The position numbers and the translations under genes are program-made. Below, one piece after another: positions 44,492 to 53,999 of a stretch of 64,000 bases of DNA (position 1 is the first letter of the stretch; the number at the start of each line of letters is the position of its first letter). This stretch comes from Azospirillum sp. SYSU D00513 (lineage in GTDB: Bacteria > Pseudomonadota > Alphaproteobacteria > Azospirillales > Azospirillaceae), in assembly GCF_017356015.1 (NCBI RefSeq), contig NZ_JAFIQV010000023.1:1-64000 (forward strand). The letters run 5' to 3'. The notes below the pieces were generated by a model that saw nothing but the letters and a program-made list of their open reading frames with translations, was not told the DNA's origin and made no database searches.

Positions 44492-45475
44492 ATGGACGAT
44501 CTGCTTGCGACATTGAAGGCGGCGGCGGAGACCACCCGGCTCCGGCTGCTGGCCCTGTGCGCCGAGGGCGAGCTGACCGTGACCGAGCTGACGCAGATCC
44601 TCGGCCAGAGCCAGCCGCGCGTTTCGCGCCATCTGAAGCTTCTGTGCGATGCCGGTCTGCTCGACCGCTTCCGCGAGGGCACCTTCGCCTTCTACCGGCT
44701 GGCCGAGGCCGGTCCGTCGGCCGAGCTGGCGCGCGTGCTGGTCGCCGCGATCCCCGCCGACGACCCCACCCGGATCCTCGACCTGGAGCGGCTGGACTCC
44801 ATCAAGCGCTCCCGCGTCGAGGCCGCCGCCAGCTACTTCCGCGAGAACGCGGGCCGCTGGCACGAGATCCGTTCCCTCCATGTGCCCGAGCGGGAGGTCG
44901 AGGCGGCCCTGCTGCGCCTCCTGCCCGACGAGGGGATCGGTGAACTGCTGGACATCGGCACCGGCACCGGCCGCATGCTGGAGGTGCTGGGGCCGCGCGC
45001 CCGCCGCGCCGTCGGGGTCGACCAGTCGCGCGAGATGCTGTCCGTCGCCCGCAGCAACCTGGAAACGGCGGGGCTGCGCCACTGCCATGTACGGCAGGCC
45101 GACATGTACCAGCTGCCCTTCTCCTCGGCCTCCTTCGACGCGGTGGTGATCCATCAGGTGCTCCATTTCGCGGAGGCTCCAGCCGAGGTGCTGGCCGAGG
45201 CCGCGCGGGTGCTGAAGCCAGGCGGGCTCCTGCTGGCCGCCGATTTCGCCCCGCATGGGCTGGAAAGCCTGCGCGCCGAACACGCGCACCGCCGCCTCGG
45301 CTTCGCCGACGAGGAGGTCGCCCAATGGTGCCGTCAGGCCGGGCTCGACTGCGGCGCGGTCGTGCATCTGCCCGGCGCACCGCTCACCGTTTCCATCTGG
45401 CCGGCGACGCGCAACGCGGCGGCCGCCACCATCGCCCCCATTCCTTTCCTCTCCATCAGCGGAGCCCTGTCATGA
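44492..45475 (+). CDS. ArsR-type regulator fused to a SAM-methyltransferase-like domain (SahR-like)
   Basis: The 327-residue protein has an N-terminal ArsR winged HTH (about 5-85, ELTQILGQSQPRVSRHLKLLCDAGL) and a C-terminal class I methyltransferase fold with the SAM-site motif LLDIGTGTGRM (about 152-162) and PFSSASFDAVVIHQVLHF. It lacks the cysteines of metal-sensing ArsR proteins. This two-domain architecture next to methionine genes matches SahR, known to sense S-adenosylhomocysteine and repress SAM-cycle genes in Proteobacteria. The stop overlaps the metF ATG (ATGA), so they are coupled. An operator palindrome lies upstream. Confidence 0.88.
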   Translation: MDDLLATLKAAAETTRLRLLALCAEGELTVTELTQILGQSQPRVSRHLKLLCDAGLLDRFREGTFAFYRLAEAGPSAELARVLVAAIPADDPTRILDLERLDSIKRSRVEAAASYFRENAGRWHEIRSLHVPEREVEAALLRLLPDEGIGELLDIGTGTGRMLEVLGPRARRAVGVDQSREMLSVARSNLETAGLRHCHVRQADMYQLPFSSASFDAVVIHQVLHFAEAPAEVLAEAARVLKPGGLLLAADFAPHGLESLRAEHAHRRLGFADEEVAQWCRQAGLDCGAVVHLPGAPLTVSIWPATRNAAAATIAPIPFLSISGALS

Positions 45476-46365
45476 CCACCGGCATCCCGTCGGTCAGTTT
45501 CGAATTCTTCCCGCCGAAGTCGGAGAAGATGGAACAGAGCCTTTGGAACGCGATTCAGCGCCTTGCCCCGCTGGAGCCGGCCTTCGTTTCGGTGACCTAC
45601 GGCGCCGGCGGCTCGACGCGCGAGCGCACCCACGCCACCGTCACCCGCATCCAGAAGGAGACCGGCATCCCCGCGGCCGCGCACTTCACCTGCGTCGGCG
45701 CCACGCGCGAGGAGATCGACTCCATCGCCCGCACCTACTGGGACGCCGGCATCCGCCACCTGCTGGCCCTGCGCGGCGACCCGCCCGAATCCGAGGGCGG
45801 CCTGTCCGGCACCTACACGCCGCACCCCGGCGGCTACGCCTACGCGGCCGATCTGGTGGCCGGCCTGAAGAAGGTCGCCGATTTCGAGATCTCCGTCGCC
45901 GCCTATCCGGAAACGCACCCGGCGGCCCCCTCGGCCCAGTTCGACCTCGACAACCTGAAGCGCAAGGTGGACGCCGGGGCGACCCGCGCCATCTCGCAGT
46001 TCTTCTTCGACAACGACGTGTACTACCGCTTCCTCGACCGCTGTGCCGCGGCCGGCATCAACGTGCCGATCGTGCCCGGAATCCTGCCCATCACCAATTT
46101 CGCCCGTGCGGTGGAGTTCGCAGGGAAGTGCGGCGCCTCCATGCCGAAGGGGCTGGCGGAAACCTTCGAGGGGCTGGACGGCGATCCGGAGACGCGCCAG
46201 CTCGTCGCCGCCACGGTCGCCGCCGAGCAGTGCCAGGCCCTCCAGGCGCAGGGCATCCGGGACTTCCACTTCTACACCCTGAACCGCGCCGAGCTGACCG
46301 TCGCCATCTGCCGCCGGCTCGGCGTGCGCGCCCGGCAGCGCGGCGAAACGCAGGCGGTGGGCTGA
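45472..46365 (+). CDS. metF: 5,10-methylenetetrahydrofolate reductase
   Basis: MetF makes 5-methyltetrahydrofolate, the methyl donor for MetH. The 297-residue protein begins MTTGIPSVSFEFFPPKSEKME, with the conserved SFEFFPPK block including the catalytic-region glutamate. VSVTYGAGGSTRERT, HFTCVGATREEID, LALRGDPP and the C-terminal DFHFYTLNRAELT are also typical. The ATG overlaps the stop of the SahR-like gene by 4 bases, which decides the start. Two DUF29 genes then separate it from metH. Confidence 0.96.
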   Translation: MTTGIPSVSFEFFPPKSEKMEQSLWNAIQRLAPLEPAFVSVTYGAGGSTRERTHATVTRIQKETGIPAAAHFTCVGATREEIDSIARTYWDAGIRHLLALRGDPPESEGGLSGTYTPHPGGYAYAADLVAGLKKVADFEISVAAYPETHPAAPSAQFDLDNLKRKVDAGATRAISQFFFDNDVYYRFLDRCAAAGINVPIVPGILPITNFARAVEFAGKCGASMPKGLAETFEGLDGDPETRQLVAATVAAEQCQALQAQGIRDFHFYTLNRAELTVAICRRLGVRARQRGETQAVG

Positions 46366-46423
46366 GACGGTCTGAGTGTCCCATGTTAGGGTTGGGGATG
46401 CCATGCTGATGCGGAGGGCGGCC

Positions 46424-46897
46424 ATGAGCGGCAAGTTCGCCTATGACGACGACTACTACGCCTGGACCCGGGAACAGGCGCGGCTTCTGCGCGAAGCCGC
46501 GTCGGAGCGCATCAACACGCCCATCGACTGGGAGCACATCGCCGAGGAACTCGACATCATGGGAGACCAGGTCAGGGACGCCATCGAGAGCCACCTGGCG
46601 ACCGTGATCGAACATCTCCTGAAGCTGGAACATTCGCCAGATCCCTATCCGCGGCGGAAGTGGCGAATCTCGGTTTCCAAGGCGCGCCGTCATCTGGAGC
46701 GGAAGCTGCTCCGCCATCCGAGCCTGAAGGGCTGGCCTGCGGAGGCCTTGGCCGACGCCTATGCCGACGGTCGCGATGATGCGGTTCAGGATGACAGCCT
46801 CGAACCGGATGGCTTGCCGCGGGAATGCCCCTACACCCTCGACCAGATCCGCGACCCGGACTGGTGGCCGGCGAGCCGGCACGGTCTGGAGGGGTGA
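46424..46897 (+). CDS. DUF29 family protein, first copy
   Basis: The 157-residue protein begins MSGKFAYDDDYYAWTREQARLL, with the DUF29 core INTPIDWEHIAEELDIMG, ESHLATVIEHLLKLE and the C-terminal DWWPASRHGLEG. It is soluble and helical. The function of DUF29 is unknown. CGGAGGGCGG precedes the ATG. Its neighbour at 46901 is a close paralog, so this is a tandem duplication inserted between metF and metH. Confidence 0.92.
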   Translation: MSGKFAYDDDYYAWTREQARLLREAASERINTPIDWEHIAEELDIMGDQVRDAIESHLATVIEHLLKLEHSPDPYPRRKWRISVSKARRHLERKLLRHPSLKGWPAEALADAYADGRDDAVQDDSLEPDGLPRECPYTLDQIRDPDWWPASRHGLEG

Positions 46898-46900
46898 GCC

Positions 46901-47374
46901 ATGGGCGCGCAGCCGGCCTACGACGATGATTTCTACGCCTGGACGCAGGAGCAGGCGCGCCTGCTGCGCGCGGCGTCGTCCGAGCGCATCAACACGCCCA
47001 TCGACTGGGAGCATGTGGCCGAGGAACTCGAAAGCATGGGCAGGAGCGACCTGCGCGCGGTCAACAGCCATTTTGCCTGCATCATCGAGCATCTGCTGAA
47101 GCTGGAGTTCTCGCCGACGACCGAGCCGCGCGGCGGCTGGCGCAGGACGGTGCGCGAACAGCGCGCCTCCGCCCTGGACGCGCTGAGCGACAGCCCGAGC
47201 CTCCGGGGCAAGATCGACCTCGTCCTCATATTCCGGCGTGGCCGAGGCTTTGCCATGGACGGGCTCGGGCAGGATCGCGTAGACGAAGCCGATCTGCCCG
47301 CCCTATGCCCTTGCAGCCTTAAAGACATTCTCAATGAGGATTGGTGGCCGGCCAGCCGGCACGGTCTTGCCTAG
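46901..47374 (+). CDS. DUF29 family protein, second copy
   Basis: The 157-residue paralog of the preceding gene starts 3 bases after it. INTPIDWEHVAEELESMG, IIEHLLKLEFSP and DWWPASRHGLA repeat the first copy almost exactly, while the region 85-130 has diverged. The identical length and conserved ends suggest a duplication followed by divergence of the central part. Confidence 0.92.
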   Translation: MGAQPAYDDDFYAWTQEQARLLRAASSERINTPIDWEHVAEELESMGRSDLRAVNSHFACIIEHLLKLEFSPTTEPRGGWRRTVREQRASALDALSDSPSLRGKIDLVLIFRRGRGFAMDGLGQDRVDEADLPALCPCSLKDILNEDWWPASRHGLA

Positions 47375-47432
47375 CCTTTCGTGACCCCGCCCTTTCGCCC
47401 GAACGACCCCAGAACCGGAACCGAACAGTCCC

Positions 47433-50400
47433 ATGGCCCACATTCTCGACACTCTGCGTGACCGCGTCCTGCTTTGCGACGGCGGGTTCGGAAGCCGCAT
47501 CCAGGCGATGGACCTCGACGTGGAGAAGGATTTCTGGGGGCACGAGAACTGCACCGACATCCTGCCCCTGTCGCGCCCGGACATCGTGCGGGAGATCCAC
47601 CGCGGCTATTACGAGGCCGGGGCGGACATGGTGGAGACCGACACCTTCGGCGCCTCCCCCATCACGCTGGGCGAGTTCGGGCTCCAGGACAAGGCGTTCG
47701 AGATCAACCGGACGGCGGTCGAGCTGGCGCGCGAGGCGGCGGAAACCTTCACGGACGGGCGGCCCCGCTTCGTGATCGGCTCGGTCGGGCCGGGCACCAA
47801 GCTGCCGAGCCTGGGCCACGCGCCCTACGCGGTGCTGGAGGAGAGCTTCCACGTCCAGGCGGCCGGGCTGATCGCCGGCGGCGCCGACGCGATCCTGGTG
47901 GAGACCTGCCAGGACCCGCTGCAGATCAAGGCCGCCGTCAACGGCATCAAGCGCGCCCGCAAGGAGGCCGGCTCCGAGACGCCGGTCTTCGTCCAGGTCA
48001 CGGTGGAGACCACCGGAACGCTGCTGGTCGGCACCGACATCGCGGCGGCGGCCACCGTGATCCAGTCGCTGGACGTGCCGCTGCTGGGGCTGAACTGCGC
48101 CACCGGCCCGCTGGAGATGAGCGAGCATGTGCGCTGGCTGTCGCAGAACTGGCCGGGCTTGATCTCCGTCCAGCCGAACGCCGGCCTGCCGGAGCTGGTG
48201 GACGGCAAGACCCATTACCCGCTGCGCGCCGACGACTTCGCCAACTGGCTGGAGCGCTTCGTCGTCGAGGACGGAGTGAACCTCGTCGGCGGCTGCTGCG
48301 GCACCAACGTGCCGCACATCCAGGCGGCCGACGCCATGCTGCGCAAGCTCGCTCCGTCGGGCGGGCACCGGCCGAACGCGAAGGGGCGCACGGTCCACTG
48401 GGTGCCGGCCGTTGCCTCGCTCTACAGCCAGGTCACGCTGCGCCAGGAGAACGCCTTCTTCGCCATCGGCGAGCGCTGCAACGCCAACGGTTCCAAGAAG
48501 TGGCGCGAGTACCAGGAGCGGCACGACTGGGACGGCTGCGTGGAGATGGCGCGCGACCAGGTGAAGGAGGGCAGCCACGCGCTCGACGTCTGCACCGCCT
48601 TCGTCGGGCGCGACGAGATCGCCGAGATGAACGAGGTGATGAAGCGCTTCGTCGGCTCGGTCACGGCGCCGCTGGTGATCGATTCCACGGAGTTGCCGGT
48701 GCTCGACCAGGCGCTGCAGCTCTATGGCGGCAAGGCGATCCTGAACTCGATCAACTTCGAGGACGGGCTGGAGCCGGCGCGCAAGCGGCTGGAGCTGGCC
48801 AAGAAGTTCGGCGCCGCCGTCATCGCGCTGACCATCGACGAGGAGGGCATGGCCAAGACGCCGGAGCACAAGCTCCAGGTCGCCAAACGCCTCTACGACC
48901 TCGCGGTGAACGAGTACGGCCTTGCCCCGGCGGACCTGCTGTTCGACCCGCTGACCTTCACCATCGCGACCGGCAACGAGGACGACCGCAAGCTCGCCAT
49001 CTGGACGCTGGAGGGCATCGAGGCCATCGCCAAGGAGATGCCCGGCTGCCAGATCATCCTCGGCCTGTCGAACGTCTCCTTCGGCCTGAACGCGGCGGCG
49101 CGTCATGTTCTGAACTCGGTCTTCCTCGACCATGCCGTCAAGCGCGGCATGACCGGCGCCATCGTCCACGTCTCCAAGATCATGCCCCTGCACATGATCC
49201 CGGAGAACGAGGTCAAGATCGCCGAGGATCTGATCTTCGACCGCCGCGCCGAGGGCTACGACCCGCTCCAGGCCTTCATCGCCCTGTTCGAGGGCCGCAA
49301 GGCCGCCGACGCCAAGAAGAAGGTCCGCGCCGAAACCGCCGAGGAGCGGCTGAAGGAGCGCATCGTCGACGGCGACCGGACGGGCCTCGAGGACGACCTG
49401 AAGGAGGCGCTGGAGATGCACCCGCCGCTGGACATCATCAACACCTTCCTGCTCGACGGCATGAAGGTGGTGGGCGAACTGTTCGGCGCCGGCAAGATGC
49501 AGCTCCCCTTCGTGCTCCAGTCGGCCGAGACGATGAAGGCCGCCGTCGCGTATCTCGAACCCCTGATGGAAAAGATCGAGGGGCAGGAGAAGGGCACGAT
49601 GGTGCTCGCCACGGTGAAGGGCGACGTGCACGACATCGGCAAGAACCTTGTGGACATCATCCTCACCAACAACGGCTATAAGGTCGTCAACCTCGGCATC
49701 AAGCAGCCGGTCAGCGCGATCATTCAGGCCGCAAAGGAGCACAAGGCCGACGCCATCGGCATGTCCGGCCTGCTGGTGAAGTCCACCGTGGTGATGCGCG
49801 AGAACCTTGAGGAGATGACCCGCGAGGGGCTGGAGGTGCCGGTCCTGCTCGGCGGCGCCGCCCTGACCCGCGGCTATGTCGAGGAGGATTGCGTGCGCTC
49901 CTACGGCTCCGGCCGGGTGGCCTACGCGGGCGACGCCTTCGACGGGCTGTCGCTGATGGACAAGGTCGTTACCGGCAGCTTCGACCAGCAGCTCGCCATC
50001 CAGCAGGCCAAGCGCGCGGGCAAGGCCACCAACCGCCGCCGCGTGCTCGGCCAAGCCACCAGCGCGGCCACCGGCCCGGTGGACAAGGATGCCGTCCGCG
50101 CCCGCCGTCACCGGCTTGCCGAGGGCGTGCCGGTGCCGACCCCGCCTTTCTGGGGGCCGAAGCTGATCGAGCATGTGCCGCTCAAGACCCTCGTCACCTA
50201 CCTGAACGAGCGCATGCTCTACCAACTCCAATGGGGCTACCGGAAGGACGGCAAGTCCTTCGAGGAGTTCAAGGATTGGGCGAAGAAGGAGCTGCGGCCG
50301 GTGCTCGACCGCATCCTCCAGATCGCCGCGAAGGAGGAGATCCTGCGGCCCCAGGCCGTCTACGGCTACTGGAAGGCGGCGGCCGACGGCAATGACGTGA

Positions 50401-50924
50401 TCCTCTTCGCCGAGGACGGGACCAGCGAGGTCGCGCGCTTCTCGCTGCCCCGCCAGGCCAAGGAGGACGGCGAATGCATCGCCGACTTCCTGCGCGACGT
50501 GACCGACCCGGAGCGCGACGTGATCGGCCTCCAGGTCGTCACCATGGGCCAGCATTGCGCCGAGGTGGCGCGGGAGTGGTTCGCGGAGAACCGCTACCAG
50601 GATTATCTCTATCTGCACGGCCTGTCGGTGGAGATGACCGAGGCCATGGCGGAATACGTCCACGCCCGCATCCGCGCCGAGCTGGGCTTCGGCGCCGAGG
50701 ACAGCCGCGACAAGGACAAGCTGCTCCAGCAGGCCTATCGCGGCTCGCGCTACAGCTTCGGCTATCCGGCCTGCCCGAACGTCGAGGACCAGGAGCAGCT
50801 GCTGCGCCTTCTCGACGCCGGCCGCATCGGCATCGAGCTGTCGGAAGGCTTCCAGCTCCACCCGGAGCAGAGCACCTCGGCCATCGTCCTGCACCACCCC
50901 AGGGCGAAGTACTTCTCGGTCTGA
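47433..50924 (+). CDS. metH: Cobalamin-dependent methionine synthase
   Basis: MetH transfers the methyl group of 5-methyltetrahydrofolate to homocysteine through cobalamin. The 1163-residue protein has all four modules in order: the homocysteine domain (zinc cysteines in LVGGCCGTN, with an upstream Cys in GLNCATG), the pterin-binding domain (AIGERCNANGSKK), the cobalamin domain with the axial histidine in DVHDIGKNLVDIIL, and the C-terminal SAM-activation domain (RGSRYSFGYPACPNVEDQ). The active form is kept methylated by that last domain. It is the final gene of the SahR-metF-DUF29 cluster and is followed by a terminator. Confidence 0.97.
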   Translation: MAHILDTLRDRVLLCDGGFGSRIQAMDLDVEKDFWGHENCTDILPLSRPDIVREIHRGYYEAGADMVETDTFGASPITLGEFGLQDKAFEINRTAVELAREAAETFTDGRPRFVIGSVGPGTKLPSLGHAPYAVLEESFHVQAAGLIAGGADAILVETCQDPLQIKAAVNGIKRARKEAGSETPVFVQVTVETTGTLLVGTDIAAAATVIQSLDVPLLGLNCATGPLEMSEHVRWLSQNWPGLISVQPNAGLPELVDGKTHYPLRADDFANWLERFVVEDGVNLVGGCCGTNVPHIQAADAMLRKLAPSGGHRPNAKGRTVHWVPAVASLYSQVTLRQENAFFAIGERCNANGSKKWREYQERHDWDGCVEMARDQVKEGSHALDVCTAFVGRDEIAEMNEVMKRFVGSVTAPLVIDSTELPVLDQALQLYGGKAILNSINFEDGLEPARKRLELAKKFGAAVIALTIDEEGMAKTPEHKLQVAKRLYDLAVNEYGLAPADLLFDPLTFTIATGNEDDRKLAIWTLEGIEAIAKEMPGCQIILGLSNVSFGLNAAARHVLNSVFLDHAVKRGMTGAIVHVSKIMPLHMIPENEVKIAEDLIFDRRAEGYDPLQAFIALFEGRKAADAKKKVRAETAEERLKERIVDGDRTGLEDDLKEALEMHPPLDIINTFLLDGMKVVGELFGAGKMQLPFVLQSAETMKAAVAYLEPLMEKIEGQEKGTMVLATVKGDVHDIGKNLVDIILTNNGYKVVNLGIKQPVSAIIQAAKEHKADAIGMSGLLVKSTVVMRENLEEMTREGLEVPVLLGGAALTRGYVEEDCVRSYGSGRVAYAGDAFDGLSLMDKVVTGSFDQQLAIQQAKRAGKATNRRRVLGQATSAATGPVDKDAVRARRHRLAEGVPVPTPPFWGPKLIEHVPLKTLVTYLNERMLYQLQWGYRKDGKSFEEFKDWAKKELRPVLDRILQIAAKEEILRPQAVYGYWKAAADGNDVILFAEDGTSEVARFSLPRQAKEDGECIADFLRDVTDPERDVIGLQVVTMGQHCAEVAREWFAENRYQDYLYLHGLSVEMTEAMAEYVHARIRAELGFGAEDSRDKDKLLQQAYRGSRYSFGYPACPNVEDQEQLLRLLDAGRIGIELSEGFQLHPEQSTSAIVLHHPRAKYFSV

Positions 50925-50933
50925 GGATGGGAG

Positions 50934-50966
50934 GGGACCGCTCCTTCGGAGGGGCGGTCCCTCTTT
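50934..50966 (+). terminator. Terminator after metH
   Basis: An 11-bp stem (50934-50944 with 50951-50961) has one mismatch and is followed by CTCTTTT, ten bases past the metH stop. Confidence 0.8.
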
Positions 50967-51045
50967 TGCGGTACGGACCGCGCCGTGGCCCAGGCTTGGC
51001 TGTTTGCCCTTCATGAACTTGGCGGCAGACAGGGGAGAGTGAGTC

Positions 51046-51186
51046 ATGGCCGACACAAAGCCGAAGATCGTCCGCAGCGAAACCCAGGCACGGCAGGCGA
51101 CCACGCCGCACGTGACCCGCTATGTGCTGGGCATCGGGCTTCCGCTCGCGATCCTGGCCTTCATCGTGGTGGCGCTGTTCTTCTGA
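51046..51186 (+). CDS. 46-residue single-helix membrane microprotein
   Basis: Short reading frame beginning MADTKPKIVRSE, with one C-terminal hydrophobic helix (about 26-46, GIGLPLAILAFIVVALFF) and a basic, polar N-terminus, so it should be tail-anchored. GGGGAGAGTGAG precedes the ATG at good spacing. No family is known to me. Coding character rests on the ribosome-binding site and the helix. Confidence 0.65.
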   Translation: MADTKPKIVRSETQARQATTPHVTRYVLGIGLPLAILAFIVVALFF

Positions 51187-51284
51187 GCGGAATGTTTCGG
51201 GCCGCGCCGGGTTCCAGGCCCTGGCGCGGCCAAGCTTCCGTTCGCCGTCTGGAAAATCCGCCGCTCGTCCCTATCTTTCGGGGG

Positions 51285-51812
51285 ATGAAGAAATCGAACC
51301 TTGCCGGCCGCGCGGCAATCCTCCCGTCGCTGATCCTCTTGGGCACGCTCGTCCTCGGCTTTCCGGGGACGGCCTTGGCCGCCTGCACGGATCCGGCGCA
51401 GCCCGAAGTGAACTGGCGGCGCTGCTATCTCGACGGGCGCGACCTGTCCGGCACGGTGCTGCGCGACGCCATGCTGCGTGACGCCACCTTCCAGCGCGCC
51501 AATCTGAAGGGTGCCGACCTCAGCAAGGCCGACGCCTACCGCGCGAAGTTCGTCAGCGCCGAGCTTCCCGGCGCGATCCTCGACGGGGCGCGCCTGATCG
51601 AGGCGGACCTGACGCGGGCCAATTTGGACGGCGCCTCCCTCAAGGACGCGGACCTGCGCAACGCCCAGCTCTCCCACGCCTCGCTCAAGGGCGTGAACCT
51701 CACCGGGGCGCAGATCTCCGGCGCCAACCTGCGCGGAGCGAACCTCAGCGGTGCCACTTGGACCGACGGGCGGAAGGTCTGCGCCGAAACGTCGGTGGGC
51801 CAGTGCAACTGA
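51285..51812 (+). CDS. Exported pentapeptide-repeat protein
   Basis: The 175-residue protein has a signal peptide (about 1-33, ending ALAAC) and then a series of A(D/N)LxX pentapeptide repeats (LRDATFQRANLKGADLSK and on to LRGANLSGATW). It has two cysteines after the signal (CTDP, CYLD) and two near the end (VCAE, QCN), perhaps forming disulfides. Probably periplasmic. The role of exported pentapeptide-repeat proteins is not established. The ATG at 51285 has GGGG just upstream. Confidence 0.82.
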   Translation: MKKSNLAGRAAILPSLILLGTLVLGFPGTALAACTDPAQPEVNWRRCYLDGRDLSGTVLRDAMLRDATFQRANLKGADLSKADAYRAKFVSAELPGAILDGARLIEADLTRANLDGASLKDADLRNAQLSHASLKGVNLTGAQISGANLRGANLSGATWTDGRKVCAETSVGQCN

Positions 51813-51864
51813 GCCAGTGCAACTAAGCCCCGCGTAACTGATCTATCCTGGGCGGGGCGGGCCG

Positions 51865-53913
51865 TCACGCCCGCCGCAGCCACACCGCCGTGTCGTGGAA
51901 GGCGGCGCCGCCAGCCGGGGGGATCGGTTCGGGCGAGGTCAGGGTGTTGATGCCCAGCCCTTCCACGAAGGCGGTGTTCGGCCAGATGCCCTCCACGATG
52001 ACCACCCCGCGCGGCACCCCGTCGAAGGGCTTGGCGTGGACGACCACGCTGCCCTGCGGGTTGCCGAGCCGCACCGCGTCGCCCTCGGCGAGCCCGAGCC
52101 CGCCGGCATCCTCGGAATGCAGCAGCACGGTCGGGCGTCCCTCACGGCGCTGGGCGGTTACCGTTTCGCTGAAGCTGGTGTTCAGGAACTGCCGCGCCGG
52201 TGCTGTGACGAGGCGGAAGGGATGCTCGGCGTCGGCCTCGCGGGCGGGGGGCATGTGGTCGGGCAGTTCCGGCATGCCGCCGTAGGGGCCGAGCGCCGCC
52301 CAATCCGGGGCGAAGCGGAAACGGCCGTCCGGGAAGGCGAAGCCCTTCAGGAAATGCGATGTCTCGAAGTCCGGCTGGGCGTCATGCCAGCGCTGCTCCG
52401 TCATCGCCTCGGCGTCCGGCAGGCCCGACGACACCAGCATGGCGTCGATGATCTCCAGGGCGCTCATCCCGAAGCCCGGATGCTCGGCGCCCAGCCGCCG
52501 GGCGAGCTGCTGGATGACCCAATGGTTCTCGCGCGATTCATGCTGAGGCTCGATCACCTTGCGGCCGATCAGGATGTGGCTCTGGCCGCCGCCACGGTAG
52601 ATGTCGTCATGCTCCAGGAAGGTGGTGGCCGGCAGCACGAGGTCGGCGAGGAGCGCGGTGTCGGTCATGAACTGCTCATGCACCGCGACGAACAGGTCCT
52701 CGCGCAGGAAACCCTCGCGGATGCGGGCGGAGTCCGGGCAGATGGCGGCGGGGTTGGTGTTCTGGATCAGCATGGCGGTGACCGGCGGGCCGCCCTTCAG
52801 GTCGCGCGGATCGCCGGTCAGCACCGCGCCGATGCGCGACTGGTCGAAGGAGCGCACGCGCGTGTCCAGCCGGTCCAGCCCCTCCGCCAGGGTACGGTCG
52901 AGGCTGTAGATGCCCGAGGAGCAATAGAGCCCGCCGCCGCCCCGCTGCTGCCAGGCGCCGGTGACCACCGGCAGGCAGGACACCGCGTGCATCTGCGCCG
53001 CCCCGTTGTGGGAGCGCGTCAGCCCATAGCCGACGCGCAGGTAGCTGCGCTTGGTGGCGCCGTAGAGCCGGGCGAAGCCGGTGATCTCCTCCACCGTCAG
53101 GCCGGTGACGGCGGCTGCCCATTCCGGCGTGCGGCTCTCCAGATGCTCCTCCAGCCGCTCGGTTCCGGCGGCGAAGCGGGCGAGATAGGCGCGGTCGGCG
53201 TAGCCTTCCTTGAACAGCACATGCATGACCGCGCAGGCGAGCGCCCCGTCGGTGCCCGGCCGCAGCATCAGGTGCAGGTCCGACACCTCGGCCGTGCCGG
53301 TGCGGTAGGGATCGATGGTCACGAGCTTCGCCCCGCGGCCCTTCCGGGCGCGGCTGACATGAGTCATGACGTTGACCTGGGTCGCCACCGGGTTGCCGCC
53401 CCAGTTGACGATCAGGTCGCTCTCGGCCATTTCGCGCGGGTCGGTGCCCCGGATGTCGCCATGCCCGGCGAGCCAGCCCATGTTGGCCGGCGTGTCGCAG
53501 ACCGTGCTGGTCTGGCGGGAATAGCCCTTCACATGGCGCAGCCGCTGGATGCCGCCGCGCTGCACCAGCCCCATGGTGCCGGCGTAGAAATAGGGCCAGA
53601 CCGCCTCCGGCCCGTAAGTCCGCTCAGCGGCCAGGAAGGCGTCGGCGACGCGGTCCAGCGCCTGGTCCCAGCCAATGGGCGCCCACTGGCCGGAGCCCTT
53701 CGGACCGGTGCGCAGCAGCGGCGTCCGCAGCCGGTCGGGGGAATGCACACGCTCGGCGTAGCGGCTGACCTTCGCGCAGATGACACCGGCGGTGTAGCTG
53801 TTGTCGGCGGCGCCACGCACCTTGCCGATGCGGTCGGGCGCCAGCCGCTCGACTTCGAGGGCGCAGGTGCTGGGGCAGTCGTGCGGGCAGGCGGTGGGCT
53901 GGTAGCTGGACAA
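51865..53913 (-). CDS. Molybdopterin-dependent oxidoreductase
   Basis: The 682-residue protein belongs to the DMSO reductase superfamily. The N-terminal iron-sulfur motif is CPHDCPSTC followed by a fourth Cys in VICAKVS, suggesting a 4Fe-4S cluster. The molybdopterin domain covers the middle and includes LIVNWGGNP and VTIDPYRTGTAEVSD, and the dinucleotide-binding domain is near the C-terminus (PFRLVTAPARQFLNTSFSET). No partner subunits or signal peptide are visible, so it is probably cytoplasmic. The substrate is unknown. MobB, which serves such cofactors, is encoded at 6568. Confidence 0.9.
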   Translation of the reverse strand: MSSYQPTACPHDCPSTCALEVERLAPDRIGKVRGAADNSYTAGVICAKVSRYAERVHSPDRLRTPLLRTGPKGSGQWAPIGWDQALDRVADAFLAAERTYGPEAVWPYFYAGTMGLVQRGGIQRLRHVKGYSRQTSTVCDTPANMGWLAGHGDIRGTDPREMAESDLIVNWGGNPVATQVNVMTHVSRARKGRGAKLVTIDPYRTGTAEVSDLHLMLRPGTDGALACAVMHVLFKEGYADRAYLARFAAGTERLEEHLESRTPEWAAAVTGLTVEEITGFARLYGATKRSYLRVGYGLTRSHNGAAQMHAVSCLPVVTGAWQQRGGGGLYCSSGIYSLDRTLAEGLDRLDTRVRSFDQSRIGAVLTGDPRDLKGGPPVTAMLIQNTNPAAICPDSARIREGFLREDLFVAVHEQFMTDTALLADLVLPATTFLEHDDIYRGGGQSHILIGRKVIEPQHESRENHWVIQQLARRLGAEHPGFGMSALEIIDAMLVSSGLPDAEAMTEQRWHDAQPDFETSHFLKGFAFPDGRFRFAPDWAALGPYGGMPELPDHMPPAREADAEHPFRLVTAPARQFLNTSFSETVTAQRREGRPTVLLHSEDAGGLGLAEGDAVRLGNPQGSVVVHAKPFDGVPRGVVIVEGIWPNTAFVEGLGINTLTSPEPIPPAGGAAFHDTAVWLRRA

Positions 53914-53999
53914 GGCGGGTCTTCCGGAGGGGCGGGTCGAGGTGCGCAGCTTAGCACAGCTTGCCGATACCCCATACGCCGGCTACATGCTCCAGCGGC

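Noticed and set aside
47331..51104. Very long open frame (over 1250 codons) antisense to metH
   Set aside because: It mirrors metH exactly, has His/Asp/Val-rich low-information sequence typical of the antisense of GC-rich genes, and no recognisable domain.
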